Origin: Pseudomonadota bacterium
GTDB lineage: Bacteria; Myxococcota_A; UBA9042; GCA-2863065
Length of the DNA: 64,000 bases
Direction: 5' to 3'
Assembly: GCA_005776585.1 (NCBI GenBank)
Contig: SXOX01000334.1
Coordinates: 1-64,000, forward strand
The notes below the pieces were generated by a model, which did not search any database, was not told the DNA's origin, and saw only the letters and a program-made list of their open reading frames with translations. The translations under genes were made by a program, and so were the position numbers. Positions 35,667-43,788 of the stretch are shown piece after piece; within the stretch, counting starts at the first letter, position 1, and the number at the start of each line of letters is the position of its first letter.

Positions 35667-35705
35667 CGCCGCTGGCTGTCACACGCCGGGCGTCGGGTCA
35701 AGGCG

Positions 35706-38492
35706 CTAGCGTCGGACAAACAACGGCGGCGGCGCAGCGAGCATGTCCGGGCCCTTCTTGCGCAGCGTGAGCACGAGCCGGGCGGCGTTGAACACCGCGA
35801 AGTTGTGCGTCGTCGGCGTGGTGAGCAGGAACTGGCTGCGCGTACCGCCGATGAACCGGGCCACGTCGTCGATACGCTCGACCGACAGGTGCGCGAACGG
35901 CTCGTCCAGGATGAAGAAGCCGCCGCCCTCCTGCTCGGCCTCCCACGTCAGCGCGACGAGCAGCATGAGGCTCGCGAGCACCTTCTGGCCGCCCGAGAGC
36001 TTGGGATCGGAGACGACCACGGGCCGCTTGCCGTCAAAGCCAAGGCGTACCTCGAGGCCGGCCTGCTGGAGCGCGTCGTCGTCCTCGACGAGCCGGGGCG
36101 CGCGCACCTCGACCTCCAGCTCGGCGCGCTTCGCCAGCGCCTTGAGCGCCGTGCTGTAGCGGCTGATGGTCGCGTCGGCCACGCGGATGTAGCTCCGTCG
36201 CGCGCGGCGTAGCTCCTCCTCGCCGTGCTCGAGCTCCTCGCCGCGACGCTTGAGCAGACCGAGCTGTTCGTCCAGGTCCGCCTTGCGACGTCCCAGCACG
36301 TCCAAGATCCCGGCGTCCTTGCAGCCGTCGAAGCGCTCCACGCGCTCGCGCAGCACCTTCAGGCGACCAGTCAAGGCCTCGGGCGACTCGAGCAGCTCCC
36401 CGGCCGCAGGCGTGCGCAGCTCCTCCGGGACGTCTCGGAGCAGCAGCTCCGCCTCCGACGCCACCGTGTGTCGCCGGCTCCCGAGCTCGTGCACGCGCAC
36501 CATGCGTCGCCGTCGCTCCTCGTCACCGAGCGCGCCATCCATCCGGAGCTGCTTCAGCTCCATCTCGCGGTTGGCCAGCTCGGTCGTGAGCTGCTCGGCC
36601 TCGGTGAGGACATCCATGACCGCCCGGGAGCGCTCGCGCTTCTCATCGACGAGCCGCTGATCCTCGGCCCGGAGCGCGAGCAGCTCGTCGCGGCGAGTCG
36701 CAAAGCGCTCGCGTGCCTCAAACCGCTGCAGCTCCTTGTCGAGCGCCGCCCGCTTCTGCGCCGCCTCGCGCCGTTGGTCGTTCCAGCGGAGCTCGTCGTT
36801 CTGGAGCTGACCGACTCGGCTCTTGAGCGACGCGGCATGTGACTCGGACGCGCCGGCACCGCAATAGACCTGCTCGACGCCGATGTAGACGCCGCCACGA
36901 CCATCCTGCTTGTAGCCGTCGGGCGTAATCGTGGCCTGCTCGCGTGACAGGCCGTAGCCGTCGGCCACCGACTCGACGAGGGTCACCTCCGCGAGACGGC
37001 GCGCGATCCACTTCGGCAGGCGCGACTCCGAGATGCGCACGACTGAGAGCGCCGACGCCTTGCTTGCGTGCACGCTGGCTCCGCCCGACTCCAGCGACGC
37101 CACGTACGCCGGGTAGCGCACCTCGGAGGCGAGCCTACGTCCCTCCAGCGCGTCCTTGGAGTCGACGAGCACCGTGAAGCGATCGCGACCGAGCACGGAC
37201 TCGACCGCCTTCTGCCAGCGGGGCTCCGTCACCTCGACCACGTCGTAGACGAACGAGTGCTTGATGCCTGCCCGCTCGAGGGCGCGCTGCATGTCCTCCA
37301 CGAAGCGCGGCGGGCGCGGCCGACTCCCACGGGACATGCTCCCGAGCTCTCCCTCGAGCTCCTGTCGCTGGAGCTTGGCGTCGCGAATGCGTCGCTCGAA
37401 GTCGGACTCGGTCATCAGCGCCTGGTGCAGTTCCCCGCGAAGCGCCTCAACGTCCCCCTCGGGTGTCTCAGCCGCGGCCTTCTCGAGCGCCTCCAGCTCG
37501 CGGAGCTTGATGCGCGCCTCGCGGGACTGCTCGTCGACGGTCTCCTTGGCCTTGAGCAGCTCGCCGCGGGCGCGCCGGCGATCGATCACCGCCCCCTGGA
37601 GGCGCGCAATGTCTCGCTCGAGGCCGTCCACGCGCGCGATGCGCTCGGCCGACTCGGTCTCGAAGCGATCGAGCTTGGCCTTGGCCTCGTTCAGGGCCTC
37701 GTCGACGTCCTCGAGCTGCTCGCGCAGGGCGTGCCAGCGTGCCGCAGGCAGGCGCGCGTGCTCGATGTCGCGGACCTCGGCCAGGATGCGCCGGAACTCC
37801 TCGTAGGCGCGGGCGTCGCGCGCGACCGACTCCAGCTGCCGCTCACTCTCGCGCGCCTTGACCTCTTGCGTCTCGTGCTCTCCGCGGCTCTGGGCGTAGT
37901 TTTCGCGCGCCACGTCGTAGGCGTCGAGCACCGCCTTGTCGCCCTGCATCTCGAGCACGTACTCCAGCAGCTGCGCCGGCGAGCGCCGGCAGAGCGCGTG
38001 GGTCTCGCCCTGCTCGAGCGCCAGCACGCGCAGTAGCGTTTTGGGCAGGCCGGCGGCCTGCAGCTCCGAGGAGTACTCGTCGGGCCCCATGCCGCGGCTG
38101 TCGTCGCGGATCGACTGGAGCGACGCGTCGCCCGGCAGGATGTGAAACCGGCGATGCCACGCTCCCGAGCGGTTCTCCAGCACGCATGCGAGTGTGGCCG
38201 TGTCCTCGAAGATGCCCCGGCGCGTAAACGGCCGGCGCCCGTGGCCCTTGCGCAGCGGGTTGGTCACGACTGCCTTGACGACCGCGGTCTTGACCTCCGG
38301 GCGCAGGTAGCCGCCGAGCTGACGGGCAGTAGACAGCGTCTTTGTGCCGAGGAGCACGCGGATGGCGTCGAGCAGCGTCGTCTTCCCGGAACCGTTGGGG
38401 CCACAGACTACGACGACCTTCTCGTCGAACGGGAACTCGACGTGGTCCCACAGGTCCCAGTTCAGGAGCTCGACGCGCTGAAACGCGAACAT
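35706..38492 (-). CDS. SMC-like ATPase of a MukBEF/MksBEF-type condensin
   Basis: 928 aa. The N-terminal ATPase lobe has LLNWDLWDHVEF, a signature of the MukB/MksB/JetC branch, and Walker A GPNGSGKT (31-38). Coiled-coil arms lie at about 170-390 and 580-790. Between them is a globular hinge (about 395-570) with ITPDGYKQDGRGGVY, like canonical SMC hinges. The C-terminal lobe has the ABC signature LSGGQ (832-836), Walker B FFILDE (859-864) and a His in the switch position. Arms of about 200 residues are short compared with Smc or MukB (around 1200 and 1480 aa in total). The gene follows the KITE and kleisin genes with a 2-bp gap, in the order F-E-B as in mukFEB. The complex should load on DNA and extrude loops. 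Confidence 0.85.
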   Translation of the reverse strand: MFAFQRVELLNWDLWDHVEFPFDEKVVVVCGPNGSGKTTLLDAIRVLLGTKTLSTARQLGGYLRPEVKTAVVKAVVTNPLRKGHGRRPFTRRGIFEDTATLACVLENRSGAWHRRFHILPGDASLQSIRDDSRGMGPDEYSSELQAAGLPKTLLRVLALEQGETHALCRRSPAQLLEYVLEMQGDKAVLDAYDVARENYAQSRGEHETQEVKARESERQLESVARDARAYEEFRRILAEVRDIEHARLPAARWHALREQLEDVDEALNEAKAKLDRFETESAERIARVDGLERDIARLQGAVIDRRRARGELLKAKETVDEQSREARIKLRELEALEKAAAETPEGDVEALRGELHQALMTESDFERRIRDAKLQRQELEGELGSMSRGSRPRPPRFVEDMQRALERAGIKHSFVYDVVEVTEPRWQKAVESVLGRDRFTVLVDSKDALEGRRLASEVRYPAYVASLESGGASVHASKASALSVVRISESRLPKWIARRLAEVTLVESVADGYGLSREQATITPDGYKQDGRGGVYIGVEQVYCGAGASESHAASLKSRVGQLQNDELRWNDQRREAAQKRAALDKELQRFEARERFATRRDELLALRAEDQRLVDEKRERSRAVMDVLTEAEQLTTELANREMELKQLRMDGALGDEERRRRMVRVHELGSRRHTVASEAELLLRDVPEELRTPAAGELLESPEALTGRLKVLRERVERFDGCKDAGILDVLGRRKADLDEQLGLLKRRGEELEHGEEELRRARRSYIRVADATISRYSTALKALAKRAELEVEVRAPRLVEDDDALQQAGLEVRLGFDGKRPVVVSDPKLSGGQKVLASLMLLVALTWEAEQEGGGFFILDEPFAHLSVERIDDVARFIGGTRSQFLLTTPTTHNFAVFNAARLVLTLRKKGPDMLAAPPPLFVRR

Positions 38493-38494
38493 GT

Positions 38495-39250
38495 CTAGGC
38501 CTCCCCCTCGGGATCGTCCTCGAACTCGGCCTCGGAGAGGGCGTCGGGCAGCTCGTCGTCACCGGGCTCGGGCGCGTCGAGCTCGAGCTCGGCGGTGCTT
38601 CCGGCGCTCTCGGTCGCGGGACCCGCGCTCAGCAGGTCCCACAGCACGCCGTTCTGGATCTCCGAGGCCAGCCGCGGCCCGTCGACCTTGAGGTCCAATA
38701 GCGGCCCCTCGAAGAGCCGACCCGTGCGATCCTCGCGGATGAAGCCGAGGCGCTTGAGCATGCCGAGGTAGCGCAGCAGGTTCGAGCGGCCGAACTTGGG
38801 CCCGAACTCCGCCAGCAGGGCCTCCTTAGGGACCTTTACGACGTATTCAGGCGGCACCTTGTTGTCCGGGAACAGCTCGAGGTTGGGCTCGTCGGGATCA
38901 ATCCGGCGGTCGCGTGCCGCGCGCCGCGGCAGGACCAGCTTGGCCCACAGCACGACCAGCAATGCCACGACCGTGCGCGGCAGGCGATGGCTGGAGGCCC
39001 AGTCGAAGCGGATGTCCGCCTCGACGCTGCCCTTGAGCCGCACGGAGAAGTAGTCGCTGTAGAATGACTCGGCGAGCTCCATGCCCACGGCCGACAGCCG
39101 GCGATCGACCTCGGCGCGCAGCTCCTCGTCCAGCACCAGATCGCGATAGCGATCGCGCCTCAGGTAGGGAAAGACGAGCAGATGGGCGCAGACCTCCTCG
39201 GCGCGTGCCAGGGTCGCGTCGCTCGCAAGGTCGTCGCGGCTCATGCTCAC
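38495..39250 (-). CDS. KITE subunit (MukE/MksE/JetB-like) of the condensin
   Basis: 251 aa. The predicted fold is two winged-helix domains: the first with LPRTVVALLVVLWAKLVLPRR, the second with FGRSNLLRYLGMLKRLGFI and a wing RTGRLFEGPLL. The C-terminal ~45 residues are strongly acidic (Asp/Glu-rich) and probably disordered. In MukBEF-type complexes the MukE dimer binds kleisin MukF and DNA. The assignment rests on the position between a kleisin-like and an SMC gene, the size and the winged-helix pattern, rather than on a strong motif. It overlaps the kleisin stop by 4 bp and the SMC gene starts 2 bp later. Confidence 0.72.
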   Translation of the reverse strand: MSMSRDDLASDATLARAEEVCAHLLVFPYLRRDRYRDLVLDEELRAEVDRRLSAVGMELAESFYSDYFSVRLKGSVEADIRFDWASSHRLPRTVVALLVVLWAKLVLPRRAARDRRIDPDEPNLELFPDNKVPPEYVVKVPKEALLAEFGPKFGRSNLLRYLGMLKRLGFIREDRTGRLFEGPLLDLKVDGPRLASEIQNGVLWDLLSAGPATESAGSTAELELDAPEPGDDELPDALSEAEFEDDPEGEA

Positions 39251-40572
39251 GGCCGGGCCTCAGAAGGCTGGCGGGGACCTACGTGGCCTCGGGAGATCTC
39301 ACTGACGTAGTCGCTATACATTTTTCTTCCGGGCCCGAGCTCGACGGTCAGCTCGATCTGCCGCTCGTCCGCCTGGTCCTCGAGCGCCAGCAAGGCCATG
39401 CGGTAGCACGTCCGCGGGAAGTCGCCGCCCAAAAGGAAGCGCTCGAGTGGCACCGTCTCGCGTCGATGTACGACGTCTTCCAGCGCCTTCCTGAAGCCGG
39501 CAAACGCGGACTCGCCTTCGGTCGGGGGTGGCGTGCCTATCTCTGCGGGTCGCGCGGCCTCGGTCGTCCAGCCCACGGTCGCCTGTTCGCGGCCCTCGGC
39601 CTCCAGCAGCTCGAACTCGGCCGTAGATAACACGTTGTCCAAGATGAACACGAGCGGCCACACAGGCTGCGACACGGTCCCGGTGGCGAGCGCGTAGAGG
39701 TCCTCCACCGACTGCTTCGCCAGGTAGCGGCTGACGTCCGCGGGTCGGATGCCCGCGGCGCCGAGCGGCAGGCGCGTACGGCCGACCTCGTCGAGCGCAC
39801 GCTGCATGACCGAGTGCCAGCGATGGAGCTCACCCAGCTCGCGACCGAGACGCTGGCCCGAGCGATAGCCCTGCTCATCGTCGATGTCGATAGCGTCCAG
39901 CAACGAGCGCGCGCGACGCGACCACTCGAGGTTCTTGTCCAGCCGATCCCGCGCCTCGAGCACCTTGAGCTCCGACTGCGACTTGATGGCCGACTCGACG
40001 TCCTCGATGGAGCGCCGCAGGTGGTGGGACAGGTGACGGAGCGCCGGTCCGGTGTCTTCTTTCAGTCGCGTCGAGGCCTCGAGGTCAAAGACGCCGAGCG
40101 CCATGTCGTCGTCACGGCCGACGCGTAGGCTGGCGAGTCGACACAGCGTGGCGTAGACCGCGAGCGCCTCGGACGACAGCCGAAAACCGCCGCCGGGTCC
40201 CGCCGGCTCGAGCCATCCGGTCTTGCGCAGGCCCCGCAGCACCGCGTCACGGTGCTCGGGCGCCATCCAGACGAGGCGCCGCTCCAAGGCGTCGTGCGAA
40301 AACGCCGTCTGGTCTGAGTGTACGAGGTCTGAAACCGCGCCAAACCGCAAGAGGAAGTCGTTGCGCGTGCCCGAGGTCAGGCCCCGCAACAGGCCGAAGT
40401 GCAGCGCGACGGCGCTCGCCTCGCGCAGCCCCACGACCGACTCGACCTCGAAGCCCGGCATGACGCCCAGCTCCGCGTCGTCCTCCAGCTCGCTGTGCTC
40501 CAGATCCCCCGCCACGCTCGTCTCACACGCTCCTGCCGTTCTCCCGTGAGCGGCGGAGCGGGCGTCTATCAC
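39247..40572 (-). CDS. Kleisin subunit (MukF/MksF-like) of the condensin
   Basis: About 441 aa. An N-terminal winged-helix-like region (about 55-150: ALERRLVWMAPEHRDAVLRGLRKTGWL) is followed by a long helical middle domain (about 170-290: LRHLSHHLRRSIEDVESAIKSQ) and a C-terminal region (about 340-430) that should contact the SMC head. This layout matches MukF/MksF. The start is uncertain: GTG at 40572 or GTG at 40515, the latter with AGGAG about 14 nt upstream and giving 422 aa with an acidic N-terminus. It is first of the F-E-B set and lies downstream of a 96-aa unknown gene on the same strand. Confidence 0.72.
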   Translation of the reverse strand: MIDARSAAHGRTAGACETSVAGDLEHSELEDDAELGVMPGFEVESVVGLREASAVALHFGLLRGLTSGTRNDFLLRFGAVSDLVHSDQTAFSHDALERRLVWMAPEHRDAVLRGLRKTGWLEPAGPGGGFRLSSEALAVYATLCRLASLRVGRDDDMALGVFDLEASTRLKEDTGPALRHLSHHLRRSIEDVESAIKSQSELKVLEARDRLDKNLEWSRRARSLLDAIDIDDEQGYRSGQRLGRELGELHRWHSVMQRALDEVGRTRLPLGAAGIRPADVSRYLAKQSVEDLYALATGTVSQPVWPLVFILDNVLSTAEFELLEAEGREQATVGWTTEAARPAEIGTPPPTEGESAFAGFRKALEDVVHRRETVPLERFLLGGDFPRTCYRMALLALEDQADERQIELTVELGPGRKMYSDYVSEISRGHVGPRQPSEARP

Positions 40573-40599
40573 CGAGGCCCCCGGTCGGCAAGGCCCGAG

Positions 40600-40890
40600 C
40601 TAGACTCCGACGGTCACGCGCAGCCACTCGTCGAAGCAGGCGACGGCAAGCTCGCCGTAGACCGGTTGCACCGTGCGCTGACCCTTGGCGTAGGGCTCCC
40701 CGGCCCTGAGGCCGCAGCGGGCCAGCAGCGTCCGAACCTCGGCGAGCTCCTCGGCCGTGTAGACCAGGAGCCGGACCTCCCAGCCCTTCTTGTAGCGTCC
40801 GGAGCCTTGGCCCAACCGATCGCGACGCGGCCGCCGAATGCATCCGCCCTGGCTGAAGTGCCAGAGCAGACGTCGCTGATCGTCGTTCAT
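40600..40890 (-). CDS. Small conserved-looking protein upstream of the condensin genes
   Basis: 96 aa, no recognised family. The sequence is well structured: YKKGWEVRLLVYTAEELAEVRTLLARCG looks like a strand-helix unit, followed by a Gly-rich link, PYAKGQRTVQPVYGELAV and an amphipathic C-terminal helix. The N-terminus is basic (CIRRPRRDRL), compatible with nucleic-acid contact. The ATG at 40890 is preferred over an upstream ATG with a Gly/Ser/Thr-rich lead. It is 28-85 bp from the kleisin start on the same strand, so it may be the first gene of that operon. Confidence 0.6.
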   Translation of the reverse strand: MNDDQRRLLWHFSQGGCIRRPRRDRLGQGSGRYKKGWEVRLLVYTAEELAEVRTLLARCGLRAGEPYAKGQRTVQPVYGELAVACFDEWLRVTVGV

Positions 40891-40896
40891 CGTATG

Positions 40897-40912
40897 TGTG
40901 CTAGCGTTCACA
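40897..40912. promoter_or_regulatory. CRP/FNR-type palindrome before the small gene and condensin operon
   Basis: TGTGC-N6-TCACA (40897-40912) matches the CRP-family consensus TGTGA-N6-TCACA in all but one position, and the flanks extend the symmetry (GTGTG and CACAC). It lies 6 bp from the minus-strand start at 40890 and about 150 bp from the rseP start on the plus strand. So close to the start codon it would act as a repressor site for the minus-strand unit. Chance occurrence is not excluded. Confidence 0.35.
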
Positions 40913-40985
40913 CCCCCATCGTCCACGCTTCTGCGTCAGTTGCAAGCTCTTGCAGCCATCACCGCGCAATCACACGGCGGTGGCC

Positions 40986-41014
40986 TTTCGGCGGGACCGG
41001 GCGACCGCTATACT
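40986..41014 (+). promoter_or_regulatory. Candidate promoter of rseP
   Basis: TATACT (41009-41014) is a good -10 with a weak -35 TTTCGG (40986-40991) at 17 bp. It would give a leader of about 40 nt before the ATG at 41063. Confidence 0.4.
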
Positions 41015-41062
41015 CTCGTGCCACCTCGGCCCTCGCGGCCCCAACCGGTGGACGTGAGGCGC

Positions 41063-42694
41063 ATGTTCGTCGTCTATTTTCTCCTCGTGATTGGCCCCCT
41101 CGTCGTCTTCCACGAGCTCGGCCACTTCCTGCTCGCGCGCCTCTTCGGCATTCGCGTGCTCGAGTTCTCGGTCGGCTTTGGCCCGCAGATCGCCGCCTTC
41201 ACCCGCGGTGACACGACCTACCGCATCGCGCCGCTTCCGCTCGGTGGCTACGTCCGCATCCTGGGCCAGGACCGCTCCGAGGTCATTCCGCCGGAGCTTG
41301 AGTCCGTCTCCTTCCAGTCCAAGCCGCTGTGGCAGCGCACGTTGGTCATCGCCGCCGGCCCGGCGTTTTCGCTCTTGTTGCCCTTCATCGTCTTCTTCTT
41401 CGCGGCGCTCGCCGACAGCACGGTGGACCCGGCAGTCGTCGGCACGGTCCGGCCCGATGGCCCCGCGGCTGGGAAGCTCCTTCCCGGAGACATCGTCACC
41501 GCCGTCAACGACGAGCCCATCGACGGGTGGTGGGAGCTCACTCGCGTCACGTCGAAGAGCGCGGGGAAGCCCATCGACTACACGGTTCGGCGCGGCGACG
41601 CGATCGTCGGACCCATCACGATCGTCCCGGAGAACGACGTCGATTTTCTGGCGCCGGAGCTCGGCGTCTCCCGCAACGTCGGTCGCATTCACATCACGCC
41701 GCACTTTCCGCGGCCCGTCGTCGTCGTCGACCCTGCCGGTGCCGCGGCCAAGGCCGGGCTGCGCAGCTGGGATCTGGTCGCCAGCGTCGACGCGGTCCCC
41801 ATGCGCGGCTTTCACGAGGTGACGCGCGCGCTGGAGTCGGCCCACGCCGAGGGTCGCACGGCGCGAGTGGCCGTCGTGCGGGAGGGCTCCGCGCCCACGA
41901 CGCTCGCCGGTGTCGCGCTGAGCGGGCTCCAGGTCGAGACGCTGGACTTTCCTGCCTCTGCGTCGCCGCTCGGCCTTTCGAGTGCCGAAGCCACCGTCCA
42001 CACCGTCACGCCCGGAACGCCGGCGGCGGCGGCCGGGCTGCTGGCCGGGGACACCATCGTCGCCGTCGACGGGCGCCCCTTCTGGACCTGGCGATTGATG
42101 ACCGTGAAGTTCGAGGAGGATCCGAAGGCGACCCGCACCTTGACCGTCGCGCGCCCTGGACGGGAGCCGTTTTTGGTCGCGGTCACGCCCGACGTCACCA
42201 CCGAGAAGGGCGAATTCAACCAAGAGATGCCCAAGGTCATCTTCGGCGCCGAGAATCGCTGTTCCTACACGGTCTACCCTGATGTGCCCAACGAGTCCCG
42301 GTTCTCGTACGCTATATATCAGAGCATCTCGCGCACGCTCGTCGAGACCCAGAAGGCCATCGGCGGCGTCGTGGGGCTGTTCACGGGCAAGCTGGGCCTC
42401 AAGTCCATGGGCGGACCGGTATTCATCTTCCAGGCTGCGAGCAAGACGGAGCAGTACGGCTGGCGCTACTACGCGTACTTGCTGGCCATGCTGTCGATCT
42501 CCCTGGGGCTGCTGAACCTGCTACCCGTGCCGTTCCTCGATGGCGGGCACCTGCTGTTCTTCCTCATCGAGGCGGTCAAGCGCAGCCCCGTGGCGCTGCG
42601 AACCCAGCAGATCGCCACCTACGTGGGCCTCTCGGCCATCCTGCTGCTCATGCTGCTCGTCCTGCGCAATGACTTGCTGCGCCTGTTCGGTTGA
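41063..42694 (+). CDS. rseP: Site-2 intramembrane metalloprotease RseP, with three PDZ-like units
   Basis: 543 aa, about 90 longer than E. coli RseP. The zinc motif HELGH (H17, E18, H21) lies in the first TM and the third ligand in LLPVPFLDGGH (D493) near the C-terminus, with several TMs in between. Instead of two PDZ domains there seem to be three, each with a G/L-xx-GDxI/V-xx-V-x-xxP core: about 123-193 (LLPGDIVTAVNDEPI), 217-276 (SWDLVASVDAVPM) and 311-376 (LAGDTIVAVDGRPF). RseP cleaves anti-sigma factors and signal-peptide remnants within the inner membrane. The ATG is chosen at the first TM; GTG codons at 41048 and 41054 are alternatives. It is followed 10 bp later by tsaB. Confidence 0.92.
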   Translation: MFVVYFLLVIGPLVVFHELGHFLLARLFGIRVLEFSVGFGPQIAAFTRGDTTYRIAPLPLGGYVRILGQDRSEVIPPELESVSFQSKPLWQRTLVIAAGPAFSLLLPFIVFFFAALADSTVDPAVVGTVRPDGPAAGKLLPGDIVTAVNDEPIDGWWELTRVTSKSAGKPIDYTVRRGDAIVGPITIVPENDVDFLAPELGVSRNVGRIHITPHFPRPVVVVDPAGAAAKAGLRSWDLVASVDAVPMRGFHEVTRALESAHAEGRTARVAVVREGSAPTTLAGVALSGLQVETLDFPASASPLGLSSAEATVHTVTPGTPAAAAGLLAGDTIVAVDGRPFWTWRLMTVKFEEDPKATRTLTVARPGREPFLVAVTPDVTTEKGEFNQEMPKVIFGAENRCSYTVYPDVPNESRFSYAIYQSISRTLVETQKAIGGVVGLFTGKLGLKSMGGPVFIFQAASKTEQYGWRYYAYLLAMLSISLGLLNLLPVPFLDGGHLLFFLIEAVKRSPVALRTQQIATYVGLSAILLLMLLVLRNDLLRLFG

Positions 42695-42704
42695 GTCCAC
42701 GCCC

Positions 42705-43421
42705 ATGATCGTCGTCGCGTTCGACACGTCCGACCGTGTCGGGTCCATCGCCCTCGCCGTTGGCGCGGCCGCTCCCTCGCTCGCCGTGCTCAGCCCCGAC
42801 GCCGGTCCGCACGGCCCGCGGCTCCTTGCCGAGATCCATCGCCTGCTCTCGGAGGCTGGTCTGTCGCTCCAGGCCGTCGACGTCGTCGCGACCACGAACG
42901 GCCCTGGCTCGTTCACGGGTCTGCGGGTCGGCCTCGCCACGGCGCAGGCGCTCGGCTTTGGGCTCGGCTGTCGCGTCGGCGGCGTCGGCACCCTGCACGC
43001 ACAGGCCGAGGCGCTCCGCCGCGAGGGGATCCGCGGCGTCGTCACGACCACGCTCGACGCCAGCCGAGGCGAGGTCTACGCGGCCGCGTTCGAGCTTGCC
43101 GACGAGAGCGTCCACGAGCACCTCCCGCCGGCGGTTCTGCTTCCGGCCCGGTGGCTCGAGCGGCTCCACGCCACCTTCGGGCGTGCGGTGCCTGCGTTTG
43201 GCGCTGGCGCGATGGCGCATCCCGACGCGTTCTCAGAGGCGCGTCCGGCGCCCCCGTTGGCTCCGGCGCTGTGCGCGATGGTCCGCGACTCGCCCATGTC
43301 GCTTTCGGCGGCCGGCCCAATCTACGTCCGGCCTTCGGAGGCCGAGGTCAAGTTCGGTCGGGCTCCCGCCTTCGATCTTCGCCAGGCCATCGACGCCGGT
43401 GAGCGAACGGGCCTACACTAG
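42705..43421 (+). CDS. tsaB: tRNA threonylcarbamoyladenosine biosynthesis protein TsaB
   Basis: 238 aa, normal length for TsaB (YeaZ). The ASKHA-fold N-terminus AFDTSDRVGSIAL and the family signature NGPGSFTGLRVGLATAQAL are clear, as is LDASRGEVYAAAF. TsaB pairs with TsaD and TsaE to make t6A37 in ANN-decoding tRNAs. It lies directly downstream of rseP and 30 bp upstream of an HU-family gene, so the three are probably co-transcribed. Confidence 0.95.
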   Translation: MIVVAFDTSDRVGSIALAVGAAAPSLAVLSPDAGPHGPRLLAEIHRLLSEAGLSLQAVDVVATTNGPGSFTGLRVGLATAQALGFGLGCRVGGVGTLHAQAEALRREGIRGVVTTTLDASRGEVYAAAFELADESVHEHLPPAVLLPARWLERLHATFGRAVPAFGAGAMAHPDAFSEARPAPPLAPALCAMVRDSPMSLSAAGPIYVRPSEAEVKFGRAPAFDLRQAIDAGERTGLH

Positions 43422-43451
43422 CCCGCTCGTACCCACACCGAGGAGCGCGCC

Positions 43452-43727
43452 ATGACGAAGGCCGAGTTCATCGACGAGATCAAGAAGCAGCGGGGCATCG
43501 ATCTGACGCGCAAGGACGTCGAGCTGGTCGTCAACGCCGTGTTCGACGTGCTCACGACCGCGCTGCGCCGTCACAAGAAGTTCACGATGCCCGGCTTTGG
43601 CATCTTCCAGGTGCGTGTCCGGAAGGCACGTGCCGGCACCGATCCGCGCAACGGTGAGCCCATCAAGATCGCGGCGACCAAGACGGTGAGCTTTCGTCCC
43701 TCGCCCCGGCTGAGGACCCGACTCTAG
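43452..43727 (+). CDS. HU/IHF-family DNA-binding protein
   Basis: 91 aa, typical length. The N-terminal helices (TKAEFIDEIKKQRGIDLTRKDVELVVNAVFDVL) and the beta-arm region (MPGFGIFQVRVRKARAGTDPRNGEPIKIAATKTVSFRPS) follow the HU pattern, although the arm tip has TDPRNGE in place of the usual NPxTGE and the C-terminus is Arg-rich (RLRTRL). As a dimer it bends and compacts DNA. A strong Shine-Dalgarno (GAGGAG) precedes the ATG. Confidence 0.95.
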   Translation: MTKAEFIDEIKKQRGIDLTRKDVELVVNAVFDVLTTALRRHKKFTMPGFGIFQVRVRKARAGTDPRNGEPIKIAATKTVSFRPSPRLRTRL

Positions 43728-43752
43728 AGTTGCGCGCGGCGCCACTTCGGCG

Positions 43753-43781
43753 TTGCAAAGAACGGCGTAAACAGATACACT
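43753..43781 (+). promoter_or_regulatory. Candidate promoter of the beta-rich protein gene
   Basis: TTGCAA (43753-43758), 17-bp spacer, TACACT (43776-43781). The -10 box ends 7 nt before the ATG at 43789, so transcription would start at the start codon; there is no Shine-Dalgarno (CGGCTCC). Confidence 0.5.
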
Positions 43782-43788
43782 CGGCTCC

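Noticed and set aside
38142-38498. Plus-strand frame opposite the SMC gene
   Set aside because: Shadow of the Walker A region on the other strand; no domain or ribosome-binding site.
35706-40572. Calling the SMC locus a Wadjet (JetABCD) defence system
   Set aside because: No JetD-like topoisomerase/nuclease gene is adjacent on either side; neighbours are beta-oxidation enzymes and a 96-aa protein. MukBEF/MksBEF-type is the safer reading.
43728-43752. Terminator after the HU-family gene
   Set aside because: Short GC hairpins can be drawn (CGCC-N5-GGCG) but no T tract follows; the region is better explained as the promoter of the next gene.
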